In this document: positions 1-7,156 of the stretch, piece after piece
Layout: each line of letters starts with the position of its first letter
How positions within the stretch are numbered: position 1 is the first letter of the stretch
Assembly (NCBI GenBank): GCA_009774535.1
Contig: VSNY01000051.1
Coordinates: 1 to 24,634, forward strand
Direction of reading: 5' to 3'
Length of the DNA stretch: 24,634 nt
DNA from: Lachnospiraceae bacterium
GTDB taxonomy: Bacteria; Bacillota; Clostridia; Lachnospirales; Lachnospiraceae
The notes under the pieces: generated by a model
The model's database searches: none
Seen by the model: the letters and a program-made list of their open reading frames with translations, nothing else
What the model was told of the DNA's origin: nothing
Position numbers and translations under genes: made by a program

Positions 1-38
1 ATAGCAATACAGTATAACACAGAAATGGCGGTGAGAAT

Positions 39-422
39 TTGGAAATAGTTGTAAGCAATAAAGCAAGCCGACCACTGTATGAGCAAATTTCTTCACAGAT
101 CAAAGCGGCTATTATGAGTGGAGAACTGAAAGCTGGTGAAGCAATTCCATCTGTGCGTTCATTGGCAAAATCGTTGCACATCAGTATTCTTACAGTACAA
201 AAGGCTTATGCAACTTTGCAGGAAGATGGTTTTATTGAAACAACTGCTGGAAAAGGCTGCTATGTGTCGGCACAAAACCAAGACTTCTATCTTGAAGAAC
301 AGCAAAAGAAGATAGAGGAAAAATTTGCAGAAGCAATCGAAATTGCCCGCGCAAGCGGAATATCTCTCAACAAGTTGACCGATTTGCTAACACTTATGTA
401 TCAGGAGGATGATGGAGAATGA
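39..422 (+). CDS. GntR family transcriptional regulator, YtrA type
   Basis: A 127-residue protein with an N-terminal winged helix (about residues 8-78) that fits the GntR fold: the RPLYEQI opening, the PSVRSLAKSL recognition region and the closing GF-E-T-GKG-YV wing are visible. Only a short helical tail follows, without the aminotransferase or FCD/UTRA domain of larger GntR proteins; this is the YtrA architecture. Family knowledge says such proteins repress the ABC transporter operon they belong to. The reading frame starts with TTG at 39, preceded closely by GGTGAG at 30-35, and no in-frame ATG fits better. Its stop overlaps the next start (ATGA), so it is co-translated with the ABC ATPase. 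Effector unknown; cell-envelope-active compounds are typical in B. subtilis. Confidence 0.9.
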   Translation: MEIVVSNKASRPLYEQISSQIKAAIMSGELKAGEAIPSVRSLAKSLHISILTVQKAYATLQEDGFIETTAGKGCYVSAQNQDFYLEEQQKKIEEKFAEAIEIARASGISLNKLTDLLTLMYQEDDGE

Positions 423-1279
423 ATGATGCTTTAATTATTACAGGTCTGACTAAGACATATAAAGATTTTATGTTGAATGGAGTTTCATTTTCTGTTCCAT
501 GTGGTTCTATTGTAGGACTGATTGGTGAAAATGGAGCCGGAAAAAGTACAACTATCAATGCAGTGTTGGAACTTATTCAGAAAGAGGCTGGCAGCATTTG
601 CGTTTTAGGTAAAGAACAGCTAGATAACGAAATCAAGGAACAGATTGGTGTCGTATTTGACGGCAATAACTATCCTGAAATCTTTTCTACCCGAAAACTC
701 AACCGGGTTATGAAAGACATTTATCATTCATGGGAAGAACACACATTCCTGAACCTTTTGAAAAAATTTTTTTTACCTGCTGATAAACCGATTAAGCAAT
801 TTTCAAAAGGAATGAAAATGAAATTGGCAATCGCAGTTGCCTTGTCCCATAATTCTAAACTACTGATTTTGGATGAAGCCACCAGTGGACTTGATCCCGT
901 CATACGAGATGATATATTAGACATCTTATTGGACTTTGCACAGGACGAAACTCATTCTATTTTGATTTCTTCGCACATCACTACTGACCTTGAAAAAATT
1001 GCTGACTACATTGTTTTTATTCACGAAGGGCAAGTAGTATTCTCAATGCCGAAGGATGAGCTGATAGAGCAGTATGGTATCATTAAGTGTGGAGCCGCAC
1101 AGTTCGAGGCATTGGATAAATTGGACATCATCGTATATCGCAAGATGGATTATGAATGGCAGGTGTTGGTTGCTGACCGTGTTGCCATGAAGAAAAAATA
1201 TCCCAAAGCACTGATTGATTCAGCTTCGATTGACGAAATTATGCTTCTCTATGTAAAAGGAGAAGGAGGGGGGAAATAA
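419..1279 (+). CDS. ABC transporter ATP-binding protein
   Basis: A 286-residue nucleotide-binding subunit. The Walker A motif GENGAGKST lies at residues 36-44. The signature appears as the variant FSKGMKMKLAIA in place of LSGGQ, and Walker B plus D-loop as LLILDEATSGLDP, followed by the switch histidine in SSHI. This combination, with KG in the signature, is common in ABC-2 type exporters of the YtrB/BcrA kind. It overlaps the GntR gene by 4 bp and is followed after one base by a membrane subunit, so the three genes form one operon. It should power export or membrane remodelling by its partner; the substrate cannot be read from sequence. Base composition is clearly more AT-rich than in the fab operon downstream. 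Confidence 0.92.
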   Translation: MNDALIITGLTKTYKDFMLNGVSFSVPCGSIVGLIGENGAGKSTTINAVLELIQKEAGSICVLGKEQLDNEIKEQIGVVFDGNNYPEIFSTRKLNRVMKDIYHSWEEHTFLNLLKKFFLPADKPIKQFSKGMKMKLAIAVALSHNSKLLILDEATSGLDPVIRDDILDILLDFAQDETHSILISSHITTDLEKIADYIVFIHEGQVVFSMPKDELIEQYGIIKCGAAQFEALDKLDIIVYRKMDYEWQVLVADRVAMKKKYPKALIDSASIDEIMLLYVKGEGGGK

Positions 1280-1280
1280 A

Positions 1281-1889
1281 ATGAAAGGCTTATTACGTAA
1301 AGATTATTATTTAATCAAGTCTGTGCTATATATCATACTCGTAGTTTTTGCAGTGGTTGGAATAGGAATGTCTTTTTTAACTTCCACATGGGTTTTAACT
1401 GTAATCGCAACTGTTATGCTCGGAATGATCTCTGTAACGACGATAAATATGGACAGAAACTCTGGTTGGAAAAAAGTTTCGATTGTTTTACCTGTATCCA
1501 GAACGGCTGTTTTAGACTGTAAATATATCTTGTATTTACTACTTAGTGGGATCGGTTTGCTTTTAGGTGTCATTCTGGGCGTTGTGGCATCCATTATAAA
1601 AGGTCAAATTGACTATCAATCTATGATGCTGTTTGTTGGTATCAGCGTTGCTATGGCATTGTTTTCTGGAAGCATGACAATACCACTCACATTCCTGCTG
1701 AGTGAAGAAAAAAGTATGTTGGCTTTAATCATTGCGTACCCTCTTTCCGCTTTCGTATTTGTAGGAGCCGCGCTGCTAATTGATAACAAGTTGCTCGCTT
1801 GTGGTCTTGTGACTATTGTAGGCGTATTACTTTATGCGATTTCGTGGCTGATTTCGAGAAAACAAATTATAAATAAGGATATGACTTAA
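1281..1889 (+). CDS. ABC-2 type membrane subunit
   Basis: A 202-residue integral membrane protein with about six hydrophobic segments, starting with the short cytoplasmic head MKGLLRKDYYLIK typical of the ABC2_membrane_5 group. It begins one base after the ATPase stop and is the obvious partner for it. A polar loop (about residues 55-75, with the NSGWKKV-LPVSR pattern seen in this group) separates the second and third membrane segments. The gene looks full length. It is the last intact gene of the GntR-ABC operon: immediately after its stop the sequence breaks into gene fragments, so any fourth operon member has been lost. Function beyond export or permease activity is not visible. Confidence 0.85.
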   Translation: MKGLLRKDYYLIKSVLYIILVVFAVVGIGMSFLTSTWVLTVIATVMLGMISVTTINMDRNSGWKKVSIVLPVSRTAVLDCKYILYLLLSGIGLLLGVILGVVASIIKGQIDYQSMMLFVGISVAMALFSGSMTIPLTFLLSEEKSMLALIIAYPLSAFVFVGAALLIDNKLLACGLVTIVGVLLYAISWLISRKQIINKDMT

Positions 1890-1943
1890 AAAGGAGAATG
1901 AATATTGTAAACAAGGGAAAGCGTTTTGAAACGATTTATATAC

Positions 1944-2000
1944 ATGAGCTTCTCTGTTGAGGACGGCGAGTTTGTGGCCGTTGTGAGAACCTCCGGCAGC
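1944..2000 (+). pseudogene. N-terminal remnant of a second ABC transporter ATPase
   Basis: Nineteen codons from 1944 read MSFSVEDGEFVAVVRTSGS. This matches the beta-strand pair and the start of the Walker A loop (GEFVAVVG-SGSGKST) of MacB/LolD/BceA-type ATPases, with the first glycine of the loop changed to arginine. The similarity stops at about 2000, exactly where the opposite-strand kinase fragment begins. The sequence CTCCGGCAGC (1991-2000) fits both genes, which suggests a join at microhomology. Just upstream (1898-1960) is a 20-codon frame, with AAGGAG only one base from its ATG, which I do not consider a gene. Non-functional remnant; identification is from motif recognition only. Confidence 0.6.
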
Positions 2001-2452
2001 ATAATGGAAAATTCCGAACCCCTGCACGGCTCCGAAACCACTTTGATATAGCCGCCCTGCCGCGTTACGATCTCGCGGGTCAGATACAGGCCAATGCCCA
2101 CGCCCTGTTGTTCGTGTACTTTTTCCTCACGATAGAAGCGCCGGAAAATGGCGGCCTGATTGCTTTCGGAAATACCCTTGCCGGTGTCGGTCACTTTGAT
2201 CTCCACATACATTTCCCACAGCACCACCGACACAGCGATTTTCCTGCCCGTCGGGGTGTACTTCACCGCATTGTCCAGCAGGGTGTCCGCCGCCATTTTC
2301 AGGTTGCTTATCGGCGTTTTCACCTGATGGGAAATATCCGATACAAGGGCCTGTAACTCCTGTCGTTCCTCGTCCACAAGATGGCGGTTCTCCTGCATGA
2401 TCTGATAGAGTCTCGCCAGCCGGTGTCCGATTCTGGCAAGCTGGGTTTCATT
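1991..2452 (-). pseudogene. Sensor histidine kinase remnant with internal deletion
   Basis: The - strand frame (open from 2479 to 1886) carries a clear histidine kinase core. The H-box is SDISHQVKTPISNLKM, with the phospho-accepting histidine at about 2327-2329. It is followed almost at once by the N-box LLDNAVKYTP, then VTDTGKGI and GVGIGLYLTREI. In intact kinases about 80-100 residues (second dimerisation helix and start of the ATPase domain) separate the H- and N-boxes; here about 6 do, so an in-frame deletion near 2290 removed them. The sensor and membrane part is also missing: similarity begins near 2452 at NETQLARIGHRL. The last kinase residues are FSIMLPE, after which the frame runs into unrelated sequence. 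It resembles kinases of VanS/BceS-like systems partnered with ABC transporters. Confidence 0.85.
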
Positions 2453-2461
2453 GCCCATGGA

Positions 2462-2650
2462 GAAAGCGAGCAGTATCACAGCGAGATCAAGACAGATATG
2501 GATGTTGAACGACTGCCTTCCGGGAAATTTGAAAGCAACAAGCTGGCGCTGGAACTGACTGTGATCGTCTATAATATCCTACGGATCATTGGTCAGGAAT
2601 CCCTGAAAAAACGGGATGATTTGGAACGGAAGAAAGTATGCCTGCAGATT
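2462..2650 (+). pseudogene. C-terminal fragment of an IS1380-family transposase
   Basis: The + frame through 2462-2650 contains EQYHSEIKTDMDVERLPSG, then the pattern F-SN-LALELT-VYNILRIIGQESL. I recognise this as the C-terminal block of IS1380/IS942-type DDE transposases, including the YHSEIK-D glutamate region. The N-terminal three quarters are absent: at about 2455-2462 the sequence switches abruptly to the antisense kinase fragment. The frame runs on to 2692, but after ERKK (about 2645) it no longer resembles the family. No terminal inverted repeat was identified. It marks a past insertion and deletion event immediately upstream of the fatty acid operon promoter. Confidence 0.75.
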
Positions 2651-2706
2651 CAGGGGAATAGTGTCCCAAATTGTGAATTTCAAATTATATAATTTCCACT
2701 GCCATC

Positions 2707-2735
2707 TTGACAAATCCTTCCACCCGTACTATTAT
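2707..2735 (+). promoter_or_regulatory. Sigma-A-type promoter of the fatty acid operon
   Basis: TTGACA (2707-2712) is a perfect -35 box. After exactly 17 bp comes TATTAT (2730-2735), one mismatch from TATAAT. Transcription would start near 2742, giving a leader of about 120 nt before acpP. The leader holds a small hairpin (GACAG-N5-CTGTC, 2790-2804). The repressor palindromes cover the predicted start site. Confidence 0.8.
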
Positions 2736-2737
2736 AC

Positions 2738-2782
2738 TTTGAGAATCAAATTATTTGACTTTCAAACAATTTGGCAGTCAAA
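2738..2782 (+). promoter_or_regulatory. Three tandem FabT-type operators
   Basis: Three palindromes of the form TTTGA-N3-TCAAA lie head to tail: 2738-2750 (spacer GAA, perfect), 2754-2766 (spacer CTT, perfect) and 2770-2782 (TTTGG-CAG-TCAAA, one mismatch). Their start-to-start distance is exactly 16 bp both times. This is the core of the operator known for streptococcal FabT. The first site starts 3 bp after the -10 box, so bound repressor would cover the transcription start. A weaker look-alike (TGTGA-ATT-TCAAA) is at 2672-2684, upstream of the -35 box. Confidence 0.85.
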
Positions 2783-2864
2783 TAATTTCGACAGGAAATC
2801 TGTCAATTATCAAGGTAAACTATAAAAGTACAATCAAAACCAACAAATAAGGAGAAACAGACAA

Positions 2865-3095
2865 ATGTTAGAAAAAATCGCAGAAATCGTAAAAGAACAG
2901 TTAAATACCGAAGCGGAGATTACCGAAGCAACTTCTTTCAAAGATGATCTCGGCGCAGATTCTTTGGATATTTTTGAGCTGGTGATGGCGCTGGAAGAGG
3001 AATTTGGCGTGGAAATCCCGTCTGAAGATTTGGAAAGCGTGAATACTGTCGGAGATGTGATCAGTTATTTAAAAGCGCATGATGTGGCAGAATAA
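2865..3095 (+). CDS. acpP: Acyl carrier protein
   Basis: A 76-residue acidic protein of standard ACP length. The phosphopantetheine attachment site is Ser33 in GADSLD, followed by the helix II pattern [16 protein letters not shown]. The AAGGAG at 2849-2854 has suitable spacing to the ATG. It carries growing acyl chains on a 4'-phosphopantetheine arm for all Fab enzymes encoded downstream. It is the first gene of the operon, about 120 nt after the predicted transcription start, and fabK begins 12 bp after its stop. Because acyl-ACP is the known co-repressor of FabT proteins, the first gene product here also forms the likely signal for the repressor encoded last. Confidence 0.97.
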   Translation: MLEKIAEIVKEQLNTEAEITEATSFKDDLGADSLDIFELVMALEEEFGVEIPSEDLESVNTVGDVISYLKAHDVAE

Positions 3096-3107
3096 GGCGG
3101 AACGAAA

Positions 3108-4070
3108 ATGAAAACCAAAATTACAGAACTGTTAGGGATTCAGCATCCGATTATCCAGGGCGGCATGGCATGGGTCGCGGAATATCATCTGGCAGCGGCC
3201 GTATCCAATGCCGGAGGACTGGGGATTATCGGTGCGGCCAGTGCGCCGGCACAGGTGGTGCGCACCCAGATCCAGGAAGCTAAAAAGCTGACAGACAAAC
3301 CATTTGGCGTTAATGTGATGCTGATGAATCCGAATGCGCCGGAAGTGGCGCAAGTGGTCGTCGAAGAAGGGGTACCTGTCGTAACGACAGGCGCCGGAAA
3401 CCCGGCCAAGTTTCTCCCGATGTGGAAAGAAGCCGGCGTCAAAGTGATCCCGGTCGTGGCCAGCGTGGCGATGGCAAGGATGATGGAGCGCGCGGGCGCG
3501 GACGCGGTTGTGGCGGAAGGTATGGAATCCGGTGGACATATTGGGGAACAGTCTACAATGGCCCTGGTGCCGCAGGTCGTGGATGCGGTGCAGATTCCGG
3601 TAATTGCGGCAGGCGGAATTGCGGATGCCAGAGGGCTTGCGGCAGCGTTTATGCTTGGCGCGCAGGCAGTGCAGATGGGCACCCGTTTTGTAACGGCTAA
3701 GGAATCGATCGTACATGCGAATTATAAAGAGCGTATTATCAAAGCAAAAGATATAGATTCGGAAGTGACCGGGCGCTCGACCGGACATCCGATCCGGGTG
3801 CTGCGGAATCAGATGAGCCGTGATTATCTGAAAATGGAACAGGCGGGCGCTTCTTTGGAAGAGCTTGAGACACTGACGCTTGGTTCTCTGCGCAAAGCCG
3901 TGATGGACGGCGATGTGAAAGGCGGCAGCCTGATGGCGGGTCAGATCGCAGGACTGGTTCGTCAGGAAAATACGTGTGAAGAAATTATGGAAGAAATGAT
4001 AAATGGCGCTGAAAAGTTATTTTCCAATATCGCTCTGCTGGCTGGAACACAGACGGAGGATAAGCAGTAA
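3108..4070 (+). CDS. fabK: Enoyl-ACP reductase II, FMN-dependent
   Basis: A 320-residue TIM-barrel flavoprotein of the FabK/nitronate monooxygenase superfamily. Visible motifs are IQGGMAWV (residues 17-23), SNAGGLGIIG (33-42), PFGVN (65-69), EGMESGGHIGE with His144 matching the catalytic histidine of pneumococcal FabK, AAGGIADARG (167-176) and QMGTRF (189-194). It reduces trans-2-enoyl-ACP to acyl-ACP with NAD(P)H, the last step of each elongation cycle. Its place between acpP and fabD distinguishes it from stand-alone nitronate monooxygenases. No FabI or FabL is encoded in the window, so FabK is probably the main enoyl reductase; such enzymes are naturally insensitive to triclosan. Confidence 0.95.
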   Translation: MKTKITELLGIQHPIIQGGMAWVAEYHLAAAVSNAGGLGIIGAASAPAQVVRTQIQEAKKLTDKPFGVNVMLMNPNAPEVAQVVVEEGVPVVTTGAGNPAKFLPMWKEAGVKVIPVVASVAMARMMERAGADAVVAEGMESGGHIGEQSTMALVPQVVDAVQIPVIAAGGIADARGLAAAFMLGAQAVQMGTRFVTAKESIVHANYKERIIKAKDIDSEVTGRSTGHPIRVLRNQMSRDYLKMEQAGASLEELETLTLGSLRKAVMDGDVKGGSLMAGQIAGLVRQENTCEEIMEEMINGAEKLFSNIALLAGTQTEDKQ

Positions 4071-4153
4071 ATGCGGAAAGCGACTGATTTGGCATGGTGC
4101 CTGTGACTGGTATGGGCATCAGAATTGTGTAGTTGAAGAAAGGACGGCTGATC

Positions 4154-5068
4154 ATGGGAAAGACAGTCTATATGTTCCCGGGACAGGGAGCGCAGTACAT
4201 AGGGATGGGAAAAGATTTTTTTGACCAGTATGAGATCTGCAGGACAGTTTTTGAGCTGGCTTCCAGTGTCACGGGGCTGGATCTTGCGAAGCTTTGTTTT
4301 GAAGAAAACGACAAGCTGAATATTACGGAATATACGCAGATCGCGATGCTGACCGTGGAGGCTGCGATTGAACTGGTGATGGAGCAGCACGATCTGCGGC
4401 CGGATTATACGGCGGGACTGAGCCTGGGAGAATACGGCGCGCTGATCGCATCCAAAGCGCTCGACCTGGCGGATGCGTTCCGTGTGATCAGAAAGCGAGG
4501 GATTTATATGCAGGAAGCAGTTCCGACCGGCGGCGCGATGGCCGCTGTGCTGGGCCTTCCTGCGGATGCGGTAGAAAAGGCTTGCGAGCAGACGGAAGGC
4601 ATTGTGTCGGTGGCCAATTATAATTGCCCGGGGCAGATTGTAATTACCGGAGAGCAGGCGGCTGTTGAAAAAGCCGGAGAAGCCTGCAAGACAGCAGGTG
4701 CGAAGCGGATCATGCCGTTAAAGGTCAGCGGGCCGTTCCATTCCAAAATGCTGGAGGATGCAGGCGCAAAGCTGGCAAAAGAATTGGAATGCGTACAATT
4801 CAGCAGTATTGAGGTTCCGTATGTAACAAATGTAACAGCGGATTTTGTCACAGATGAAGCACAGATCAAAGATCTGCTTGTTCAGCAGGTATCTTCTTCC
4901 GTGCGCTGGCAGCAGAGCGTGGAGCGCCTGATTGCGGAAGGTGCGGATGAATTTGTAGAAATCGGTCCGGGGCATACGCTGTCCGGATTTATGAAAAAGA
5001 TCAACCGCGAGGTCAAGGTGTTCCATATTGAGAAACCGGAGGATTTGGAAAAATATGTTAACCGATAA
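4154..5068 (+). CDS. fabD: Malonyl-CoA:ACP transacylase
   Basis: A 304-residue acyltransferase that moves malonyl from CoA to ACP. Motifs: FPGQGAQ (residues 8-14), the nucleophile Ser89 in GLSLGEY, and the catalytic histidine in GPFHSKML. I start it at ATG 4154, giving MGKTVYMFPG; AAAGGA at 4139-4144 is 9 bp upstream. A TTG seven codons earlier is also in frame but would place the ribosome site inside the gene. The 83-bp gap after fabK holds nothing recognisable apart from this ribosome site. Its 3' end overlaps fabG by 14 bp, implying translational coupling. Confidence 0.95.
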   Translation: MGKTVYMFPGQGAQYIGMGKDFFDQYEICRTVFELASSVTGLDLAKLCFEENDKLNITEYTQIAMLTVEAAIELVMEQHDLRPDYTAGLSLGEYGALIASKALDLADAFRVIRKRGIYMQEAVPTGGAMAAVLGLPADAVEKACEQTEGIVSVANYNCPGQIVITGEQAAVEKAGEACKTAGAKRIMPLKVSGPFHSKMLEDAGAKLAKELECVQFSSIEVPYVTNVTADFVTDEAQIKDLLVQQVSSSVRWQQSVERLIAEGADEFVEIGPGHTLSGFMKKINREVKVFHIEKPEDLEKYVNR

Positions 5069-5795
5069 AATCGCACTTGTAACCGGAGCCGGCAGAGGGA
5101 TCGGCAGAGCGATTGCCGAAACGCTCGCCGCACAGGGGGCGTATGTGTATCTGAACTATCATGGTTCTAAAGAAGCAGCCGGGCAGGCAGCGGCGCAGAT
5201 TGTGCAAAACGGCGGCAGGGCCGAAGCGGTGCAGTGCAATGTGGCTGATTTTCAGGCGTGCGGCGAGATGATCGCACAGGTGATCAAAAAAAGCGGCAGG
5301 CTGGATATCCTGGTCAATAACGCGGGAATAACTAAAGACGGGCTGCTGATGAAAATGTCGGAAGAAGACTATGATCAGGTATTGGATATTAATCTGAAAG
5401 GGACATTTCATACGATCCGCCATGCATCCCGGTATTTGTTAAAGCAGCGCAGCGGCCGGATTATTAATATCACGTCCGTATCCGGGGTTTTGGGCAATGC
5501 GGGACAGGCCAATTACAGCGCGTCAAAGGCCGGAGTGATCGGCCTGACCAAAAGTGCGGCGCGCGAATTGGCGTCGCGCGGGATCTGCGTCAATGCGGTT
5601 GCGCCTGGCTATGTAGAGACAGATATGACGCAGGCGCTGTCCGAGCGGGTCAAAGCGCAGATGCTGTCGCAGATTCCGCTGGGACGTGCGGCGTCGCCGC
5701 AGGAAATTGCGGATGTCGTGCTGTTTCTGGCTTCAGAACAGTCTGCTTATATGACCGGACAGGTATTATGCGTGGACGGCGGTATGGCGATGTAA
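5055..5795 (+). CDS. fabG: 3-oxoacyl-ACP reductase
   Basis: A 246-residue short-chain dehydrogenase, the usual FabG length. The Rossmann motif TGAGRGIG is at residues 10-17, NNAG at 88-91, and the catalytic residues are Ser141, Tyr154 and Lys158 (YSASK). The C-terminus ends with the typical YMTGQVLCVDGGMAM. It reduces beta-ketoacyl-ACP with NADPH. The start chosen is ATG 5055, with GGAGGA inside the end of fabD; an upstream in-frame TTG (5028) would add nine residues not seen in the family. It is followed by a 99-bp gap before fabF, the largest internal gap of the operon, in which I see no convincing promoter or terminator. Confidence 0.96.
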   Translation: MLTDKIALVTGAGRGIGRAIAETLAAQGAYVYLNYHGSKEAAGQAAAQIVQNGGRAEAVQCNVADFQACGEMIAQVIKKSGRLDILVNNAGITKDGLLMKMSEEDYDQVLDINLKGTFHTIRHASRYLLKQRSGRIINITSVSGVLGNAGQANYSASKAGVIGLTKSAARELASRGICVNAVAPGYVETDMTQALSERVKAQMLSQIPLGRAASPQEIADVVLFLASEQSAYMTGQVLCVDGGMAM

Positions 5796-5894
5796 GGCGG
5801 CTGCAGCATAGTTAAAAGTCAGGACAGGAATAGCAGAAACAGAAAACAATAGGTTGGGTATTCAGTGTGTAAAAACAGGAAGCAGGAGGGGTCA

Positions 5895-7130
5895 ATGAAA
5901 CGCAGAGTAGTGGTAACAGGTATGGGTGCGATTACGCCGATCGGGTTAAGCGTCGGTGAATTTTGGGATGCTGTGAAACAGAAAAAGCTGGGCTTTGCGC
6001 CGATCACCCATTTTGACGCGTCAGAGTATAAATGCCATCTGGCAGCGGAAGTCAAGGGATTTGAAGGCAAAAATTATATGGATTTTAAATCGGCAAAGCG
6101 TATGGAGCTGTTCAGCCAGTATGCGATGGCGGCATCCAAAGAAGCGATCGAAGACGCTAAGCTTAATCTGGGACAGGAGGATGCATACCGTGCAGGCTGT
6201 GCCATCAGTTCCGGTATCGGAAGCCTTCAGGCAATCGAACGCGAATATAAAAAGCTGATGGACAAAGGCCCGTCCAGGGTGAATCCCCTGCTCGTACCGA
6301 TGATGATATCCAATATGGCTTCCGGAAATGTATCCATCGCTTTTGGCCTCAAAGGCAAAAGCATCAACGTCGTAACAGCATGCGCGAGCGGGACGAACAG
6401 CATCGGGGAAGCGTTCCGCACGATCCAGTATGGGGATGCGGATGTGATGGTCACCGGCGGATGTGAAGCAAGCGTTACGCCGGTTGGCATTGCAGGATTT
6501 ACAGCATTGACCGCGTTGTCCGCCAAAGAGGACCCGCAGCGCTGTTCGCTGCCGTTTGATAAGGAACGCAGCGGATTTGTGATGGGGGAAGGCGCGGCGG
6601 TCGTTGTTTTGGAAGAGCTGGAACATGCGAAAAAACGCGGCGCCCGGATTTACGCGGAAGTGACCGGATATGGATGCACTTCGGATGCGTATCACATTAC
6701 GTCGCCTGCTGAGGACGGCGCGGGAGCAGCGCGGGCAATGACCAACGCAATGGCGGACGCGGGGCTGAAACCGGAAGATGTGACTTATATTAATGCGCAC
6801 GGAACAGCGACGCATCACAATGACTTGTTTGAGACGAGGGCGATCAAACTGGCATTTGGCAGTCATGCAAAAAATCTGCGCATCAATTCAACCAAATCCA
6901 TGATCGGCCATTTGCTCGGAGCAGCAGGGGCAGTGGAATTTGTAACCTGCGTCAAAGAAATCGAAGAAGGCTATATCCATGCGACGGCTGGTTATACAAC
7001 GCCGGATGAAGAGCTGGATCTGGATTACTGCAAAGAGCCGTATCAAGAGGAGGTACGCCACGCATTGAGCAATTCCCTCGGGTTCGGCGGACATAATGCG
7101 ACGCTTGCCGTTTCCAAGTATGAAGCATAA
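5895..7130 (+). CDS. fabF: 3-oxoacyl-ACP synthase II
   Basis: A 411-residue condensing enzyme with the complete catalytic triad: Cys163 in TACASG, His302 in NAHGTAT and His339 in KSMIGHLLG, at nearly the same positions as in E. coli FabF. The end LSNSLGFGGHNATL is also typical. It extends acyl-ACP with malonyl-ACP. The start is ATG 5895, with AGGAGG five bases upstream; the in-frame GTG at 5865 lacks support. No FabB, FabA, FabM or FabN is encoded in this operon, so FabF and FabZ may also handle unsaturated intermediates, as proposed for clostridia; that part is inference. Confidence 0.97.
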   Translation: MKRRVVVTGMGAITPIGLSVGEFWDAVKQKKLGFAPITHFDASEYKCHLAAEVKGFEGKNYMDFKSAKRMELFSQYAMAASKEAIEDAKLNLGQEDAYRAGCAISSGIGSLQAIEREYKKLMDKGPSRVNPLLVPMMISNMASGNVSIAFGLKGKSINVVTACASGTNSIGEAFRTIQYGDADVMVTGGCEASVTPVGIAGFTALTALSAKEDPQRCSLPFDKERSGFVMGEGAAVVVLEELEHAKKRGARIYAEVTGYGCTSDAYHITSPAEDGAGAARAMTNAMADAGLKPEDVTYINAHGTATHHNDLFETRAIKLAFGSHAKNLRINSTKSMIGHLLGAAGAVEFVTCVKEIEEGYIHATAGYTTPDEELDLDYCKEPYQEEVRHALSNSLGFGGHNATLAVSKYEA

Positions 7131-7156
7131 CCTAAGATCATGATTGGAGGAATCAG

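Noticed and set aside
1898..1960. 20-codon frame with AAGGAG after the ABC membrane gene
   Set aside because: The ribosome site is only one base from the ATG and the frame ends in the scar; no evidence for a product.
2381..2692. Intact 103-residue protein
   Set aside because: The first 26 codons are antisense to the kinase fragment and the rest is a transposase tail; a chimeric open frame rather than a gene.
2711..2865. Riboswitch or structured leader before acpP
   Set aside because: The 120-nt leader contains only a 5-bp hairpin and AT-rich operator DNA; no known riboswitch core was recognised.
3132..3788. 218-codon frame antisense to fabK
   Set aside because: Shadow of a clearly coding gene; His/Arg-rich and without recognisable motifs.
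4071..4153. Possible tiny gene between fabK and fabD
   Set aside because: The ATG directly after the fabK stop leads to an 11-codon frame without a ribosome site; the gap is better seen as spacer plus the fabD ribosome site.
5796..5894. Internal promoter before fabF
   Set aside because: The 99-bp gap has no convincing -35 and -10 pair and no FabT palindrome.
6021..6866. 281-codon open frame antisense to fabF
   Set aside because: Lies wholly inside fabF, whose catalytic residues are intact; Arg/His/Cys-rich composition is typical of an antisense shadow and no ribosome site or family resemblance was seen.
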